DNA of 64,000 nucleotides from Enoplolaimus lenunculus (taxonomy: Eukaryota; Nematoda; Enoplea; Enoplida; Thoracostomopsidae): NCBI GenBank assembly GCA_030248215.1, contig JASANG010002092.1, forward strand, positions 124,001 through 188,000, given 5' to 3'. Both the position numbers and the translations under genes were made by a program. Shown piece after piece: positions 16,018 through 27,600 of the stretch; the first letter of the stretch is position 1, and the number at the start of each line of letters is the position of its first letter. The notes under the pieces were generated by a model that worked only from the letters and a program-made list of their open reading frames with translations, did no database searches and was not told where the DNA came from.

Positions 16018-19000
16018 ATGGATTACACCGAGCCGCTAAAAACTCAACTTGAAACTGTTGCTGAGTTTGAACAATTTGAACCAACTCCACCAGTAAAAGA
16101 AGCACCGAGATTAGGCTTTTATTCAGCGTTACGTGCTACATTGGCCGCGGTTTGTGCAGTTTTAGCGATTTGTGCAATTATTTGTTTCGGTCTGGCGGCT
16201 CAAAATTATCACCAGGTAAGTATATATACTCATTGAACAATACCAGATATCCGTTGAGTTGATATTTGTGTACTTGCGTTCACGAAAGTACCTACACTCT
16301 CATACAAAAGGCTAGATTACTTAACTTTTAGTCTAAAACACTGAACCTAAGCGTTTGCTTAGGAATAAAACTATAATAAATGAATATGGGTGAAAACTTT
16401 TTTCCTTCTTTCGAATTAAGTATTTTGAGAGTTGTAATTTTGTAACGCTATTGCCATACCTAGTTGTATAAGCTTGGCCGAAAAGCCTAAAATTTTGGCT
16501 TGTTTCTTAATGGCCTTGACATAGAATTAATTATACGTGCAATACACTTAATAGCTACGCCCTAAACACCAATGTTTCAAAAATAGAATATCCATTTGAA
16601 AAACTCCGCTGATATGACGGTTGAGAGCTCGAAAGCAAACTTGTACCAATTTGTCTTTTAGCGCCTTTTCTAAATGGGGCAGACAGTTCCGGTATTAACC
16701 TCGCGGATACTTTTATGTCATAAACCGTAAAATGCAAAAATTGACGACTTCTAAGGCTCTGATTTATTGTGCATGTGAATTGGATAGAAAAATCTCTTAT
16801 CTCTTCTGTAAGGAATTTTGAAAGTAAAATAGAGATAGATTAAGCGTATTCCTAAGCCTAAGCCTAAGCCTAAGCGTTGCAAAACTGAGTTCCTAAGCCT
16901 AAGCCTCAGCCTAAAGCAAACAATGTAATCTAAAATCTAACCCGACTCATTTATAGACCCACCAGAAACCTGGACTCCCCTTAAAGTAACATGGGCCGGA
17001 TACAGAGTATTGCATTTTTTAGCTGAAATCAATCTACGAAACAGACTCGCTAACTGCTGGCCGGCTGGTGCTTGCATCATATAACCGCGACCTGATTCCG
17101 TTATACGCTTTGATGGCAGTATCTCTTGTGTTATTTTTCACTAATTTTTGTGGTTGGTGTGGAGCGTTAAGTCAAGATCAAACAATGCTTGGCTGTTTTG
17201 CGTTTTCGCTGCTTTGGATTCTGATCGCGATCATCACGTCAGCGGCGCTATACGGTGTTTATTTTTCAACGGTATGTTGTATGCCCGTATTTTAAGTTAC
17301 TTGTTTATTAATTTAGTGCACATTTAGCGTTAAATTTGACAGTTGGGGTCCATGTAAAGATCAGGAATAGAACGTTGTTCTGTGGGACCGATTGACCAAT
17401 CAAATTGTAGGTGCAAAAAATGAAAGCGACTTGCAACTATGTTTTACAGGTGCGAATTAAATTCAATAGCATGAATTCGAGTAAATAATTTGCAGCTGCA
17501 AAAACTTCAAAGCTGCTTTGTGACCAAACTTGCACATACAAGTGGCACGTGCAAGATTCCACTGCAAAAACTTACTCGTGCGAATGGGGCTTAAAACTTA
17601 TAGTGATGCTCAATAATGTATTGCTGAAGAATGTATTAAAACATACCCTTACGTAGCTGTTAATCTCAAAGGCCATAGAGATAAACGGGTTCTTGTATTG
17701 ATTATTTTTCTGCAAATAAACGATGTTTTCAAAATCGCATCTGTATCATACGCAAGACAAACAAATTGCAATATTCACAATTCGTTTGCAACAAAAATCA
17801 CTCTTCAAAGGTTCAATAATATAGGATAGTTGCTTAATAAATTAAACATTTCGTGCGCAGTGTCGAAAACAATGCGAACTGGCGCGAATTGCGTATTTGG
17901 GATATCTAGCGTCCGCACCCGTACACACAAAAAATTGTCTTATAATTTCAAGACTCTTGCTTTCTTACATTTTCGAGACAAAAAATGTTTAAAATTTCAG
18001 ACATCAATAGTCTGAGACAGCTCCGAAATTCGTGTATGAATAGATTGGAACATAAAATTTCCAAAATTCAAGACATTAATATCATGGTCAATTTATGACA
18101 CAATTGTTTTCATTTCAAGAAATATTTGTCATATTAACATCTTCTCACGTAGTTGACTATGGCTAACTCAGCATAGTGTATATACGTTAAATAATATATA
18201 TTATATATAGCACAGTTTAACAATTGCAAATCGTATACATAGTACTAAATTACCACAAGACGTGAGAGCCCTCTTGGGCTCGAGCGTCCAGCTCCTACAG
18301 CTGAGCGGTGACGGTAAACGCCTTTCATGGAGTTCGAATCCTAGCATAAAAGTAGGTCTCAGATGAAATAGGAAATATTCATGTGATAAAGTGTTAAATA
18401 ACTACTTTTTTTATAGAAGCTTAAACCTAAGGCTAAACCTAAGCCCGAAATTTCGAAAACTCTACAGATGTGTACGAATGGGTATAAGAACCAATTTATC
18501 ACTTGTGAATATTTAAATACAGAATACTACTTTTAGTTGTATAAGTGCTGCTGTTTAGTATTAATTTATTGAAGGTTAGTCCCGAGGTACACGAAGTGAC
18601 AAGACGATATTTGACGGAATTTTACCAAACTGCTCACGTCCACACTATGACTGATTATATTAGTAAGTTAAACGATCCCTTGAATCTAATAAAAACTCAG
18701 TTTAGTTTGATAGCTAATAGGAGGAAAGATGTTGTATAGAGTGTACAGGCTTTCAAAGGCCCATTATACTACCGTCTCTTGTCTGATATCCTTGTGCTGC
18801 AGAACAGACATAAAGTTCTTGTTTGGATTCTACCAAAAATGAATAATTTTTCTAATATTTAACTGCGAAGCCCTATTCTGTTGAAAAAACCGTAACGACA
18901 AAGTCTTTCCCTCGTAAAACTGCATGTTTGTTGCAACTCAAGAGTAAGTGACTTCCTGTGTCTGACCCTCAACGGCCCGGCAAAATTTTCACCTTAATCA

Positions 19001-22000
19001 GCCCAACGGTCTACATATGTAGACAACACAACTAGCGTTAGTTTTGGCTTATCTCAGGGTGCTCTCCTCCTTTAACTGGCTTGAGACAGTCAGAACTAGT
19101 GTTCTGGCGGAGTTCCACCCGCTCCCCGTCCAGCCTCCCACTGCGGGCGCGTTGTCCAGTTAAGCACAGTCGTTGCACGTTATGGTGCGATTCATGTGGT
19201 CCTTGCACACTTGTTTTCCACATGACGAACAGCTCAATCTCGTAGATTTGCGACAACTTGTGACCTGACATTTGGTCGGTTTACCAGATGTAGAAGGTTC
19301 GTTTCGCTTTTGAGGCAGCCCGTAAGCCATAAATGAATCCTTTGATTTTGCGTAAATTTTTTCACTACTGTAACGTTTGGTCATATTGTCTTGCGCTAGT
19401 TGTTCGGCTACTTTTTTCATGAAAACATTGCGTGACTTTGCCATTATTGTGCCTGTGCACTGGAGACATGTTATCGCGATCTGCACCAGCTCTGATTACC
19501 ACCCGAAGCCAAGCTTTCAGCTCACACATTGGTAGCGTTGAAAAATTGCGCGCCCGCAGTCGCCTACTAGTGAGTCGCTGAATTGTATGTAAAATGGGCT
19601 CGTTTATATAAAGATAAAATGCTTGTGACTCTGTTGTAGGGTTTACTGCAGTGCCTTCGCGAAAGCGAATTATATTTCTAGCTAACACACGGACAGGCGG
19701 TGTTGTAGAATGCAACTCAACACCCGTCGCTGACAAAAACACATTACTTCCACTAGAAGTCTCGTCCATATCGCTCAACTCACTACTAGATGCGTCCGAT
19801 TGTTTTTGTAATTCACCATCACTATCTTGCTCATAAATAGCAGCCTCTTCACTACTGCATTGACCTAACTCAACTGATTCTGAGTCGTCATTTGAACTAT
19901 TGTCGTCCGGTTTGTCATCTTCTGTCTCTGAATCACTTGGTTCTAATACACGTCGTACGACCTCAGTCAAGGATAATTTATGCAAACCTGACATTTCCCT
20001 GACTTTACCTCACCATACAAAACCGTGTGTAAGAACAAAACGTTCCAATTCTTGTCAAAACTCAAACTATGATCAAATCAACATCTGTCTACATATGTAG
20101 ACGGTCGGGTTATATAGGTATATGACTCACTGTACAGCAAACTTTTGTTCCCACAATGCTATAAGTTTTTTATACTACTATAACAGAATAATTATCGATG
20201 GAAATTAAACAATAGATTCTTAACTATAGCACCTGCCGAACAATCAATTGCCGAACTGGTTATGTCTACATATGTAGACTGGCGGGCCATTGAGGGTTAA
20301 CGAAAACGAACAGTCATTTGTTACTGGTAATTTAAGATTGTGCAAATGATAATTCAGTTTAATTCTGAAAGACTTAATTCAGAACTGAGGCTTATGAGTG
20401 GATTCAACTCATTCTGAGTTAAAATTAACTCACAGGAATTTACAGTGTACGATATTGGCCTCTCCACATGGTACCACCTTTTATTTGGTTACGAACTGTT
20501 ATTTATTTTTAACCCCCCCTCCGCCCGCCCCCTCGTTACTGACATATATCCGGTGTTGACACTATCCGTTAAATTAAACGTTTATTGGTCTTGAATCGAA
20601 AGCTTGAGCCACAATGCACATTATACTCAGGAATGTGCCTTCAATACTTAAGTATGCTTTAAAGTTTCGGACTGAAGTTTATTTGGGCCTGGGGACATTT
20701 ATGCGCTACAATTAGGGGTAATTAACATTTATGGTCTCTAATTAGGATTTAGGGAGTCTATCCGCTTACGGACTGTTATTAGGGATACGGATTAAGGTAT
20801 TTTAAGCAGAAGTTTTTGCAGAGTAGTTTTCCCCAACATTGAATAGCATTAAGCCAAAACCAAACTGAAAAGTTTAAGTGTAAAATTGTCATTTACCATT
20901 TACTAATGGGTCTGAATAGCAGTTGTCGCTGTGACATCCTTTATTTTTAGTTGATATGGCTCAACAAGGCGGGTGCTGTGGCTACAATGTTGCAAATACA
21001 ACACAGTCGCCCAGCGGCGTGTACTCTATCATTTTGTTTTGGACTGAATCAACTCAATGGGGTGCAAGAAGGGTAAATTAAAAAATGATCAATTTTGTTA
21101 TACTAAAATTCCAGTGAGTTGATTTTAACTGAGAATGAGTTGAATCCCTTAGTCTAGAGTTAGACTATCAGCACTGAGTTGATTAAACTCATTCTGATTT
21201 AATTAATTAACTTCCTCTGAATCAATTTAACTCAGAGTGAGAATCAATGTAACCCAGAGCGAATTAAAGTTTACTGTTTTTAACTCAGAACTAAAACTTT
21301 CCGTCTGAGTTGATGAACTCATTACAGTGTAGGTTCAACAAAAAGATTGAAATAGTTTAATAAATAGTTAACATCCTAGCCGCTGCTAGAGTTGGTAGTA
21401 CCTGTGCAGCAAATACGATAACCTGATAAAGAAGGCGAGACAGTATAAATTCGCTTTATAGATTATATATTTTAAATTTGTTAAAACTGGTACATAATTT
21501 TAGTTTCTCATGTAATGATTTAGAATTTTTTCAGATGTTTCGTAAATTTCGGCACTGACTGTGAAATTTTATATATTTTTTATAACACTTTTAAAAACAA
21601 AAATTTTTGACAACGCTTTATAGATGTTGCTAAAATTAACAAATTAAACCATGTTTATATAAATTACCTAAACGCGTGTCACCTTTGGCTATTAAGGCTT
21701 CGGCAATTTTTGCTGACCGTAGGTTCCGGAATTTTTCTACCGGTAATTGCACCCTAATATCGTAGTGACCCAAATAACAGGGTGTGGGGTAATAAGAGGG
21801 GGTCCCGATTTTGAGTTCCAACAAACAGAAGTCTGTATCCCTAATCAGAGTCCGTAAAAGTATATGTACTTACCCTTTATTATGGTTTCGAAATTCTCAT
21901 ATTTCGGCAGAACTTTAAACTTTAGGCTTCGGATTGAATTTTAAGCTTAACATTAACTTTTTTCAGCATTTTGGCAAAAATGATGATGATGTTGTCGAGT

Positions 22001-23014
22001 TGGTTCCAGCATCATGTTGCAGAATTTCAAACAAGTGCCAACGATTAGAACGATATGGATACCGTTATAAATGGACATCAGGTCTGGTTTAGGCATGCAC
22101 GAAATTTTCTATATGTGTACACTGCAAAAAATGTCGAGTCAAATTGACTCTCTCCGTCCGAAATGCACTTTTCCGGTCTACACAAACTGAGTGAAATCTA
22201 TTTCGAAGAGAGTCAATTAGACTGACACGCACCATTTTTTGCAGTGTAGCCTGGAAGGGGAAATGTAAAGAACAGGGGCGGAACAGTATTATAAGCATAT
22301 TCCTAAGCCTAAGCCTAAGGCAGTGTAGCCTGGAAGGTCAAATGTAAAGAACAGGGGCGGAACAGTATTATAAGCATATCCCTAATCCTAAGCCTATGCC
22401 GCCTAAGCGTAAGAATGAGCATATTCCTTAGCCTAAGCCTAGCTTAGTCAAGCAAAAAATAGTCTAAAGCTTACGCTTACTCTATTGCAGTCCACAGGGC
22501 CCCTGGAAGGAAGCAATCCGTGTTGTAGATAACAGTGCTTCCTGCTATAACCGGATGATTTGTAATTTTATGTTTTTGAAAATACAATTTTAACATTCGA
22601 TTTATAACGATATATATGCAGTTAGCATGACAGAGGTGCCGCAGTCAGAATTTCGAAAATGGGATTTACAAGCGGGGCATTTCATATCTTAAGAACTGAA
22701 ACCGCGTCTAAAAACGCCAGATAAAAAAAATTCCCAACGGGGTTTTGGCATCTGAGCTCCACCGGCTAAGCCACTGGTACTCAACAATAAAAACACAAAA
22801 GAACTGAAATATTCCAAAGCTATTTTTAGAAAAGGAATCTAAATGGAAAGAAATGATATTCACACGAAGTTGCGCTGGCCGGCTGGCAGAACTATTAATG
22901 AAAACAAACGGAACCAAAATAATGGGAATTTGCGTAGCGTTACTGGTGTTTGTTGTTGCTGCAATAATCATATCAATTGTCCTAACGTTCGCAACCAAAG
23001 CAGACAACAGCTGA
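16018..23014 (+). CDS. tetraspanin
   Basis: Exons: 16018-16215 (66 codons, TM1), 17023-17271 (TM2 and TM3, with the intracellular loop CGWCGALSQDQ), 18575-about 18704 (first part of the large loop), 20951-21072 (CCGYN, the tetraspanin CCG signature), 21967-about 22086 (PASCC, the second signature) and a last exon from about 22830 to 23014 (SCAGRLAELL, then TM4 MGICVALLVFVVAAIII, stop). Four membrane segments plus CCG and PxSCC identify the family; the member cannot be named. Phases agree through the fourth exon if exon 3 ends at 18704, though that donor (GTTTGA) is weak. The join from exon 5 to the last exon is not settled: a second candidate exon lies at 22498. Tetraspanins organise membrane microdomains with integrins and other receptors. 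The introns carry a piggyBac relic, a TA-flanked miniature element and several CCTAAG elements. Confidence 0.85.
16840..16998. mobile_element. CCTAAG element with AAAGTAACATGGGCC end
   Basis: Holds runs of CCTAAGCCTAAGCCTAAGC and ends GACCCACCAGAAACCTGG...TAAAGTAACATGGGCC. The same end appears reversed at 14250-14292 and 23450-23495, a second terminal subfamily. It lies just before a tetraspanin exon acceptor. Confidence 0.6.
18243..18350 (+). mobile_element. tRNA-like sequence, possible SINE head
   Basis: CAGCTGAGCGGTGACGG resembles an A-box and GAGTTCGAATCCTAGC a B-box, about 35 nt apart. Arms do not pair as a full tRNA. In a tetraspanin intron. Confidence 0.35.
18966..20296 (-). mobile_element. 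internally deleted piggyBac-type element
   Basis: Termini are inverted repeats: CCCTCAACGGCCCG at the left and CGGGCCATTGAGGG at the right, the right end followed by TTAA (20297-20300); the left flank is CTGA, a decayed TTAA. Two minus-strand frames remain: 19365-19994 (acidic Ser/Asp/Glu-rich N-terminus, then NIIRFREGTAVN and SQAFYLYINEPILHTIQRLT) and 19160-19486, which ends in the C-terminal Cys/His finger (CRKSTRLSCSSCGKQVCKDH). The catalytic DDD core between them is absent, so it cannot code an active transposase. The palindrome GTCTACATATGTAGAC occurs three times near the ends. It lies in a tetraspanin intron. Confidence 0.85.
20640..20815. repeat. dispersed GGAGTCCGTA repeat
   Basis: Reverse copy of a family with modules such as CCTAATTAGAGTCC and TCCGTATCCCTAAT; other copies at 21765-21855, 23575-23710 and 52119-52330, the last being the most complete, ending GACCCGAATAAGAGGGGG. 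Non-coding. Confidence 0.6.
21100..21335. repeat. ACTCAGAATGAGTTGA-type repeat
   Basis: Several inverted and direct copies of AACTCAGA/TGAGTTGA motifs ending TTACAGTGTAG; a partner reading ACTCATTCTGAGTTAAAATT and TTTACAGTGTA lies at 20340-20450 on the other side of a tetraspanin exon. Confidence 0.5.
22120..22246. mobile_element. TA-flanked miniature element (127 bp)
   Basis: Inverted ends CACTGCAAAAAATG, extended by TTGACTCTC on both arms, between TA dinucleotides. Typical of a mariner/Tc1-derived miniature element. In a tetraspanin intron; a trace of the same end occurs near 29374. Confidence 0.85.
22247..22500. repeat. duplicated CCTAAG element
   Basis: A GTAAAGAACAGGGGCGGAAC end plus CCTAAG units occurs twice in tandem (from about 22241 and 22320), including the junction with the neighbouring CACTGCAAAA element, so the duplication came after both insertions. 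The far end runs into the candidate exon at 22498. Confidence 0.65.
22498..22593 (+). CDS. possible alternative tetraspanin exon
   Basis: After a CCACAG acceptor in phase 0 the frame reads GPWKEAIRVVDNSASC and goes on to a stop at 22593. The final exon has a comparable start, SKWKEMIFTRSC. If used as a terminal exon it would give a tetraspanin without TM4. It begins just past the end of a CCTAAG-type element. A donor inside it (after codon ATC plus C) would also join in frame to 22830. Function is inferred only. Confidence 0.3.
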   Translation, partial: GPWKEAIRVVDNSASCYNRMICNFMFLKIQF

Positions 23015-24601
23015 GAAAACGTATGGAATACCAAGTGACCAGAAAAACAAGAGGGCAAATATATAAAAAATACCAATTTTAAATCCTAACAGAGTCCGTA
23101 TTTCAAATTAGAATCCGGTTAGTGGATAGTGTCCGTAAACTTCTAATTATTCAGGGTGCCCCCAGATATCCGTTTTCGATAAAAAACTGGTCTCCGTTTC
23201 CGTTATTGAATTACTGAAAGTTTTGTTAAATTTGTACTCAAATTTTAGCTAAAAATCATGTAATTTTTTATTACAAATTAATGTGCTTCAATTGTTCGAT
23301 ATGAGAAGTAAGATGCGAAATTCATACAAAATCTGAAAAATTTCGGTGCATCCCCTATTTTTTCTTTAACATTTTAGAAAGCCAAGTGAATGTTTGCATG
23401 CCTCAATAATGTTGGCAGGAATATTAAACGCCTTTGAAACTTTGGCCCAGTTTACTTTAAGGGCCGTCCCGGTTTCTGGTGGTCTGTAAGAGAGCACACT
23501 TACATTCTAGGCTACATTAATATTTTGCTTAGGCTTAGGAATACGCTCTACTGGCACGGCCCTAAAAGTACTAAATTTATTTGGACCTGGAGTCATTTAC
23601 GCACTAGGAATAACTGATTTTCATGGACTCTAATTAGGATTTAGAGACTATACCATTGATTGGGACTCAAAATAGACTCCACCCCCTCTTTATGCGGGTC
23701 ACTAGGGTACACTGAACAGGGTGTCACCGGATACCCGTTTGCGGTAAAAATCGGTATTTGCTTCCGTTGAAATATCGGAAATTCGGCTGTTTTTACTTTC
23801 AAAATTAGTTATAAATCACGTAAATATATCAGAATTTTTATTACAGATGACCTGTAATTGTCCGGACTGAAACAATAGGAGCTCAACACACGAAGCAAAC
23901 TTCTTTACTCAAAGATAAACCCTAATATATTACATCACAGCATAATTATGACAAAAAGTTGAAACGATATATCGGTAAAATCAGGGTATCGATATTCGAT
24001 AGCACTATTTTGATGTATATTCTCACACTGATTGACTTGAATATATAAGCGCGTAGCATCTAAGAAATGTACACTCATTAAGGGGTGGTTGCAAGTTTAG
24101 CGTGGAGTACATATGCGAGCTAATAATTGAGGACCTATAAAATTATTGTCATGGGATTTTTGGCTAAAATTACAAACTATTCTTGGAAATATGTTTTAAA
24201 TGAGAATTTGTACCTTAATATAGCACCACGGCTACAAAAAATGTTGAAACACTGGTTCGCTTGTTCATTGCATTTTGTTTCAACGGATGCTTTTTTATTG
24301 AAGCTTGTAAAACAGGGGCAAGGAACCGGACCTTAGGCCCCAGGACCACACCCTTTGGCAAATCAACTTAGAACCTCATACCATTTCATAAACGTTGTTC
24401 TGATGTAATATCTGACCTTATTATTAAGGCCTATGTTAAATATAATGGCCTGAGTACTAAGCAAAACATGCGTGAACCTAAGACACTTCCATGTCACCTA
24501 GGCACTCTGGTTTCCAGTGGGCTGCTAGCCACTTAATTAATCCGAGTCATTATTATCATCACACTGCTTAACACAATAAACCATGGTAGATTTACCGCTT
24601 A

Positions 24602-24607
24602 TTTATT
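24602..24607 (-). promoter_or_regulatory. probable polyadenylation signal of COG8
   Basis: AATAAA on the minus strand, about 40 nt past the COG8 stop codon at 24646. It is a canonical hexamer at a sensible distance; no transcript evidence is available. Confidence 0.5.
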
Positions 24608-24645
24608 ACACAATAAAACGATATCACATTCTGTGCATTACAAAA

Positions 24646-27600
24646 TCAATCCATTTTACCGTCCTCGCTCTTTCTTTGCGATTTCCCAGCGTTTTCTGCA
24701 ACTAATGCTTCGCTCAATTCTGCCAAGCTCAATCCTGGCTGTTCCGTTTCTGGTTCTTTCACAACAGCATCCGTTTTATCATCTGGTACATTCTCATCAT
24801 CACTTTGAGGTGAACTACCCAAATAAAACCCGCCACTCACGTCCGTTGGCAATTCTGGAACTAGCAACTGATTTTCGATTACATCACCTTCATATCGTAC
24901 ACTTTGATCATCATCATGTCCTAGCTGATGCTCGTCTTTGTCTTGCTGCAATCCTAAGCTAACGAGTTCAGCAGACGTAACGTGTATCTGGTGTTTCTCT
25001 ATCACAGTTTCTTCAACAGATTCGGTTTTTGACAACTGTTCCACATCTGAAGTTTCTAACTCTTTGCCGCTTGAAAGTTTCTCAGTTGCTGGCTGCGAGT
25101 TTTCTTCAGGCATAGCAGTTGTGGCCGGTTTAACTTTTAGTATTGAACCTATATTTTGGGCGTTTATACGACCCAGATTTCTCTAAAAATTAACACATAA
25201 CCTTTCAAATAATTAATGTTCATAGAACAAAAAGCTGAAATAAATTACTTTAGTGGTGAAACCTGTATGTTTACTTTTAGAATTGAGTAATGCCTACAGC
25301 ACATCCACCACGCTTGTATTATTTGCAAACAAAATTAAACAGAAATCTAAAAAGTAACAACATGAGAGAGAATTTTTAATGAATAATTAGTATAATTTTA
25401 GCTATCAAATATTCTGTCTAGATATAATGTTTGTTTATTAATTGACAAAACTAAAACTTAGCGAACTTATTCTAATTTATAAAAGGTAAACTCAGTCGGA
25501 AACAGGTGGTATACATATTGTAAAACCTATCTTCATAGGATAGTAGTTTCAACAAACCAAAATATTTTAAATATTACAAAATCGAAATTACTAAATCTGC
25601 AGTTTGATCAACAGAACTAAAACCAAGCGATTGAAGCAATATAGTACGTGGATACAATTCGTCTAAACATCGATTCAAAAACGGTACCACAGTCAACACA
25701 AATACTTCTCGTACAGCATTGGCGGCAGGAGATCTAAAATAAATTAATAAACACATCAGATTACCTATTCTGTCGCATTCCTGAAAAAAATTGTTTCTGC
25801 TAATAATTAAGTAATATTTTATTAGTACAATGCTCATTCCTCAAATGTTTGCAGCTCCTGTCACCAGTTAGCGTAGGCCTAATGTTTACAAACTGTGGGA
25901 TATTTGGCTTCGAAATTTAGTAAATTTTTGCAATTGACTTTTAGCTCACTTCACACTTTTGTGCAAATTTTTATAATCCATAAGTACAGGAGTTCACAAG
26001 CCTGAAAATTATCACTTGATAAACTATATAACGGCTGTTGTTCAAAGACAATTCAAATTTCAATTTCCCGTGTACTGACTGTCATAACAGAAATATTACA
26101 GTGAAAATATGCCGAAACCAAAGTAGCAATACTTCAATAGCAATCTCTTTGCCTAATATTCCTCAATAAAACAAAATCTAAAAATCTAACCAAAGCGCAA
26201 ACTAAACCCTAACAATTCACGAAAAGTTTCCATCTATTTTCCCAAGAAGATGCACTATAACAAACTAGCTATAATTCAATGGCGTAACCTTTACCCTCTA
26301 AATCCCGCAACCAAACTAAAACAAAAAACCGAACCCCCTAAACCGAAACCGTAACTTACTCAAAATTCCCATTAACCTTGTCTGACAATGCACTTGCAAT
26401 ACATAACAACGATCCTTCGATCGACGCAGCAACTCGATGTGCAATTGGTATTGGAGCACAAAGGCGAAGTGTATTGAATGCATTAAGAATGCAATTGCAA
26501 TAGTAGGCAAACACCGGATACGACAGTAGAGTTGTCGGCGGACTAAGAGGATCACTTGACGTGGACTGTCAAAAATGAACTCTTATGCAATATCCCTAGA
26601 TAGTTAACGTAAACGCCTAGGCATTGGAAAATCACTTGATGTGGACTGTCAAAAAACTCGGCTTATATACACTTTCCATCCATAAAACTGATGTTTAGGC
26701 AAAGGCTAAGACTTAGGAAAATAGTTTGATTTGGACTATAAAAAAATTTGGCGTTCTTCCCGTTTTCCCTGCACAATTAAGGTTGATGCATAGACTTAGA
26801 CAAAGGTTTAAGCAAATACTCGGGATTAGAAATATATACACTTTTTCCTACTCCTAAGCCTAAACGTAAATACATTGGAAAAGTGATGCACAAGAGTCAA
26901 AAATTCAACTTAAAAATAGCAAAATCCAACTAGTACAGAAGCTAACTTAATTGTGCTTGTAAACAAATAACAACGGATTAAAGTGTTCCACGGTCAGGAA
27001 GATACGTTTCCAAAATTCAAACTGATCAAGATACAGTAACTAGCAGATTATGTGCCACAGCGATTGCTTTCCAAACTGCGACTCTGATTGAGATCACTGG
27101 TTCTTTGAGCGTAATCGTTGCAAACGCATTCTGAACTGTTAAAACGGGCATGCAACCATTACCTTCTACATAAATAAAGCAAATGAATCACAAGTACACT
27201 TACATTTTTTGACTCTTGCCCAGACGTTGCTGTGGACTGTTTTTCAATCAACTTGTCTACATCATCACAAGTACGTATGTAATGAACCGATCTGAAATAT
27301 TGCTAAAAAAATAAAAAGTAATGTTCAATTTGGTAAATTACCAATACAGATCCAATTAGACACGAAATACGGGCTACCGGCAAGCGGCAACCGGGTAGTG
27401 TAACACCTACATTTTTCCTTGTTAGCAGACGCAATGAAAATCGATCGCTACAAATTGTTGATTACAACAAAAATAAGTTCGCAACTGAACGAATCAGCAA
27501 GAGTGCTGTACAAAGTCAAGTCTTCCGCAGCTAGAACAAACCACAGTCCGCCTTATAATTTCGGAATACAATAACTTATTCTTATACAAAGTATCCAAAA

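Noticed and set aside
22708-23076. 122-codon minus-strand ORF
   Set aside because: It is the antisense of the tetraspanin last exon, whose TM4 frame on the plus strand is convincing.
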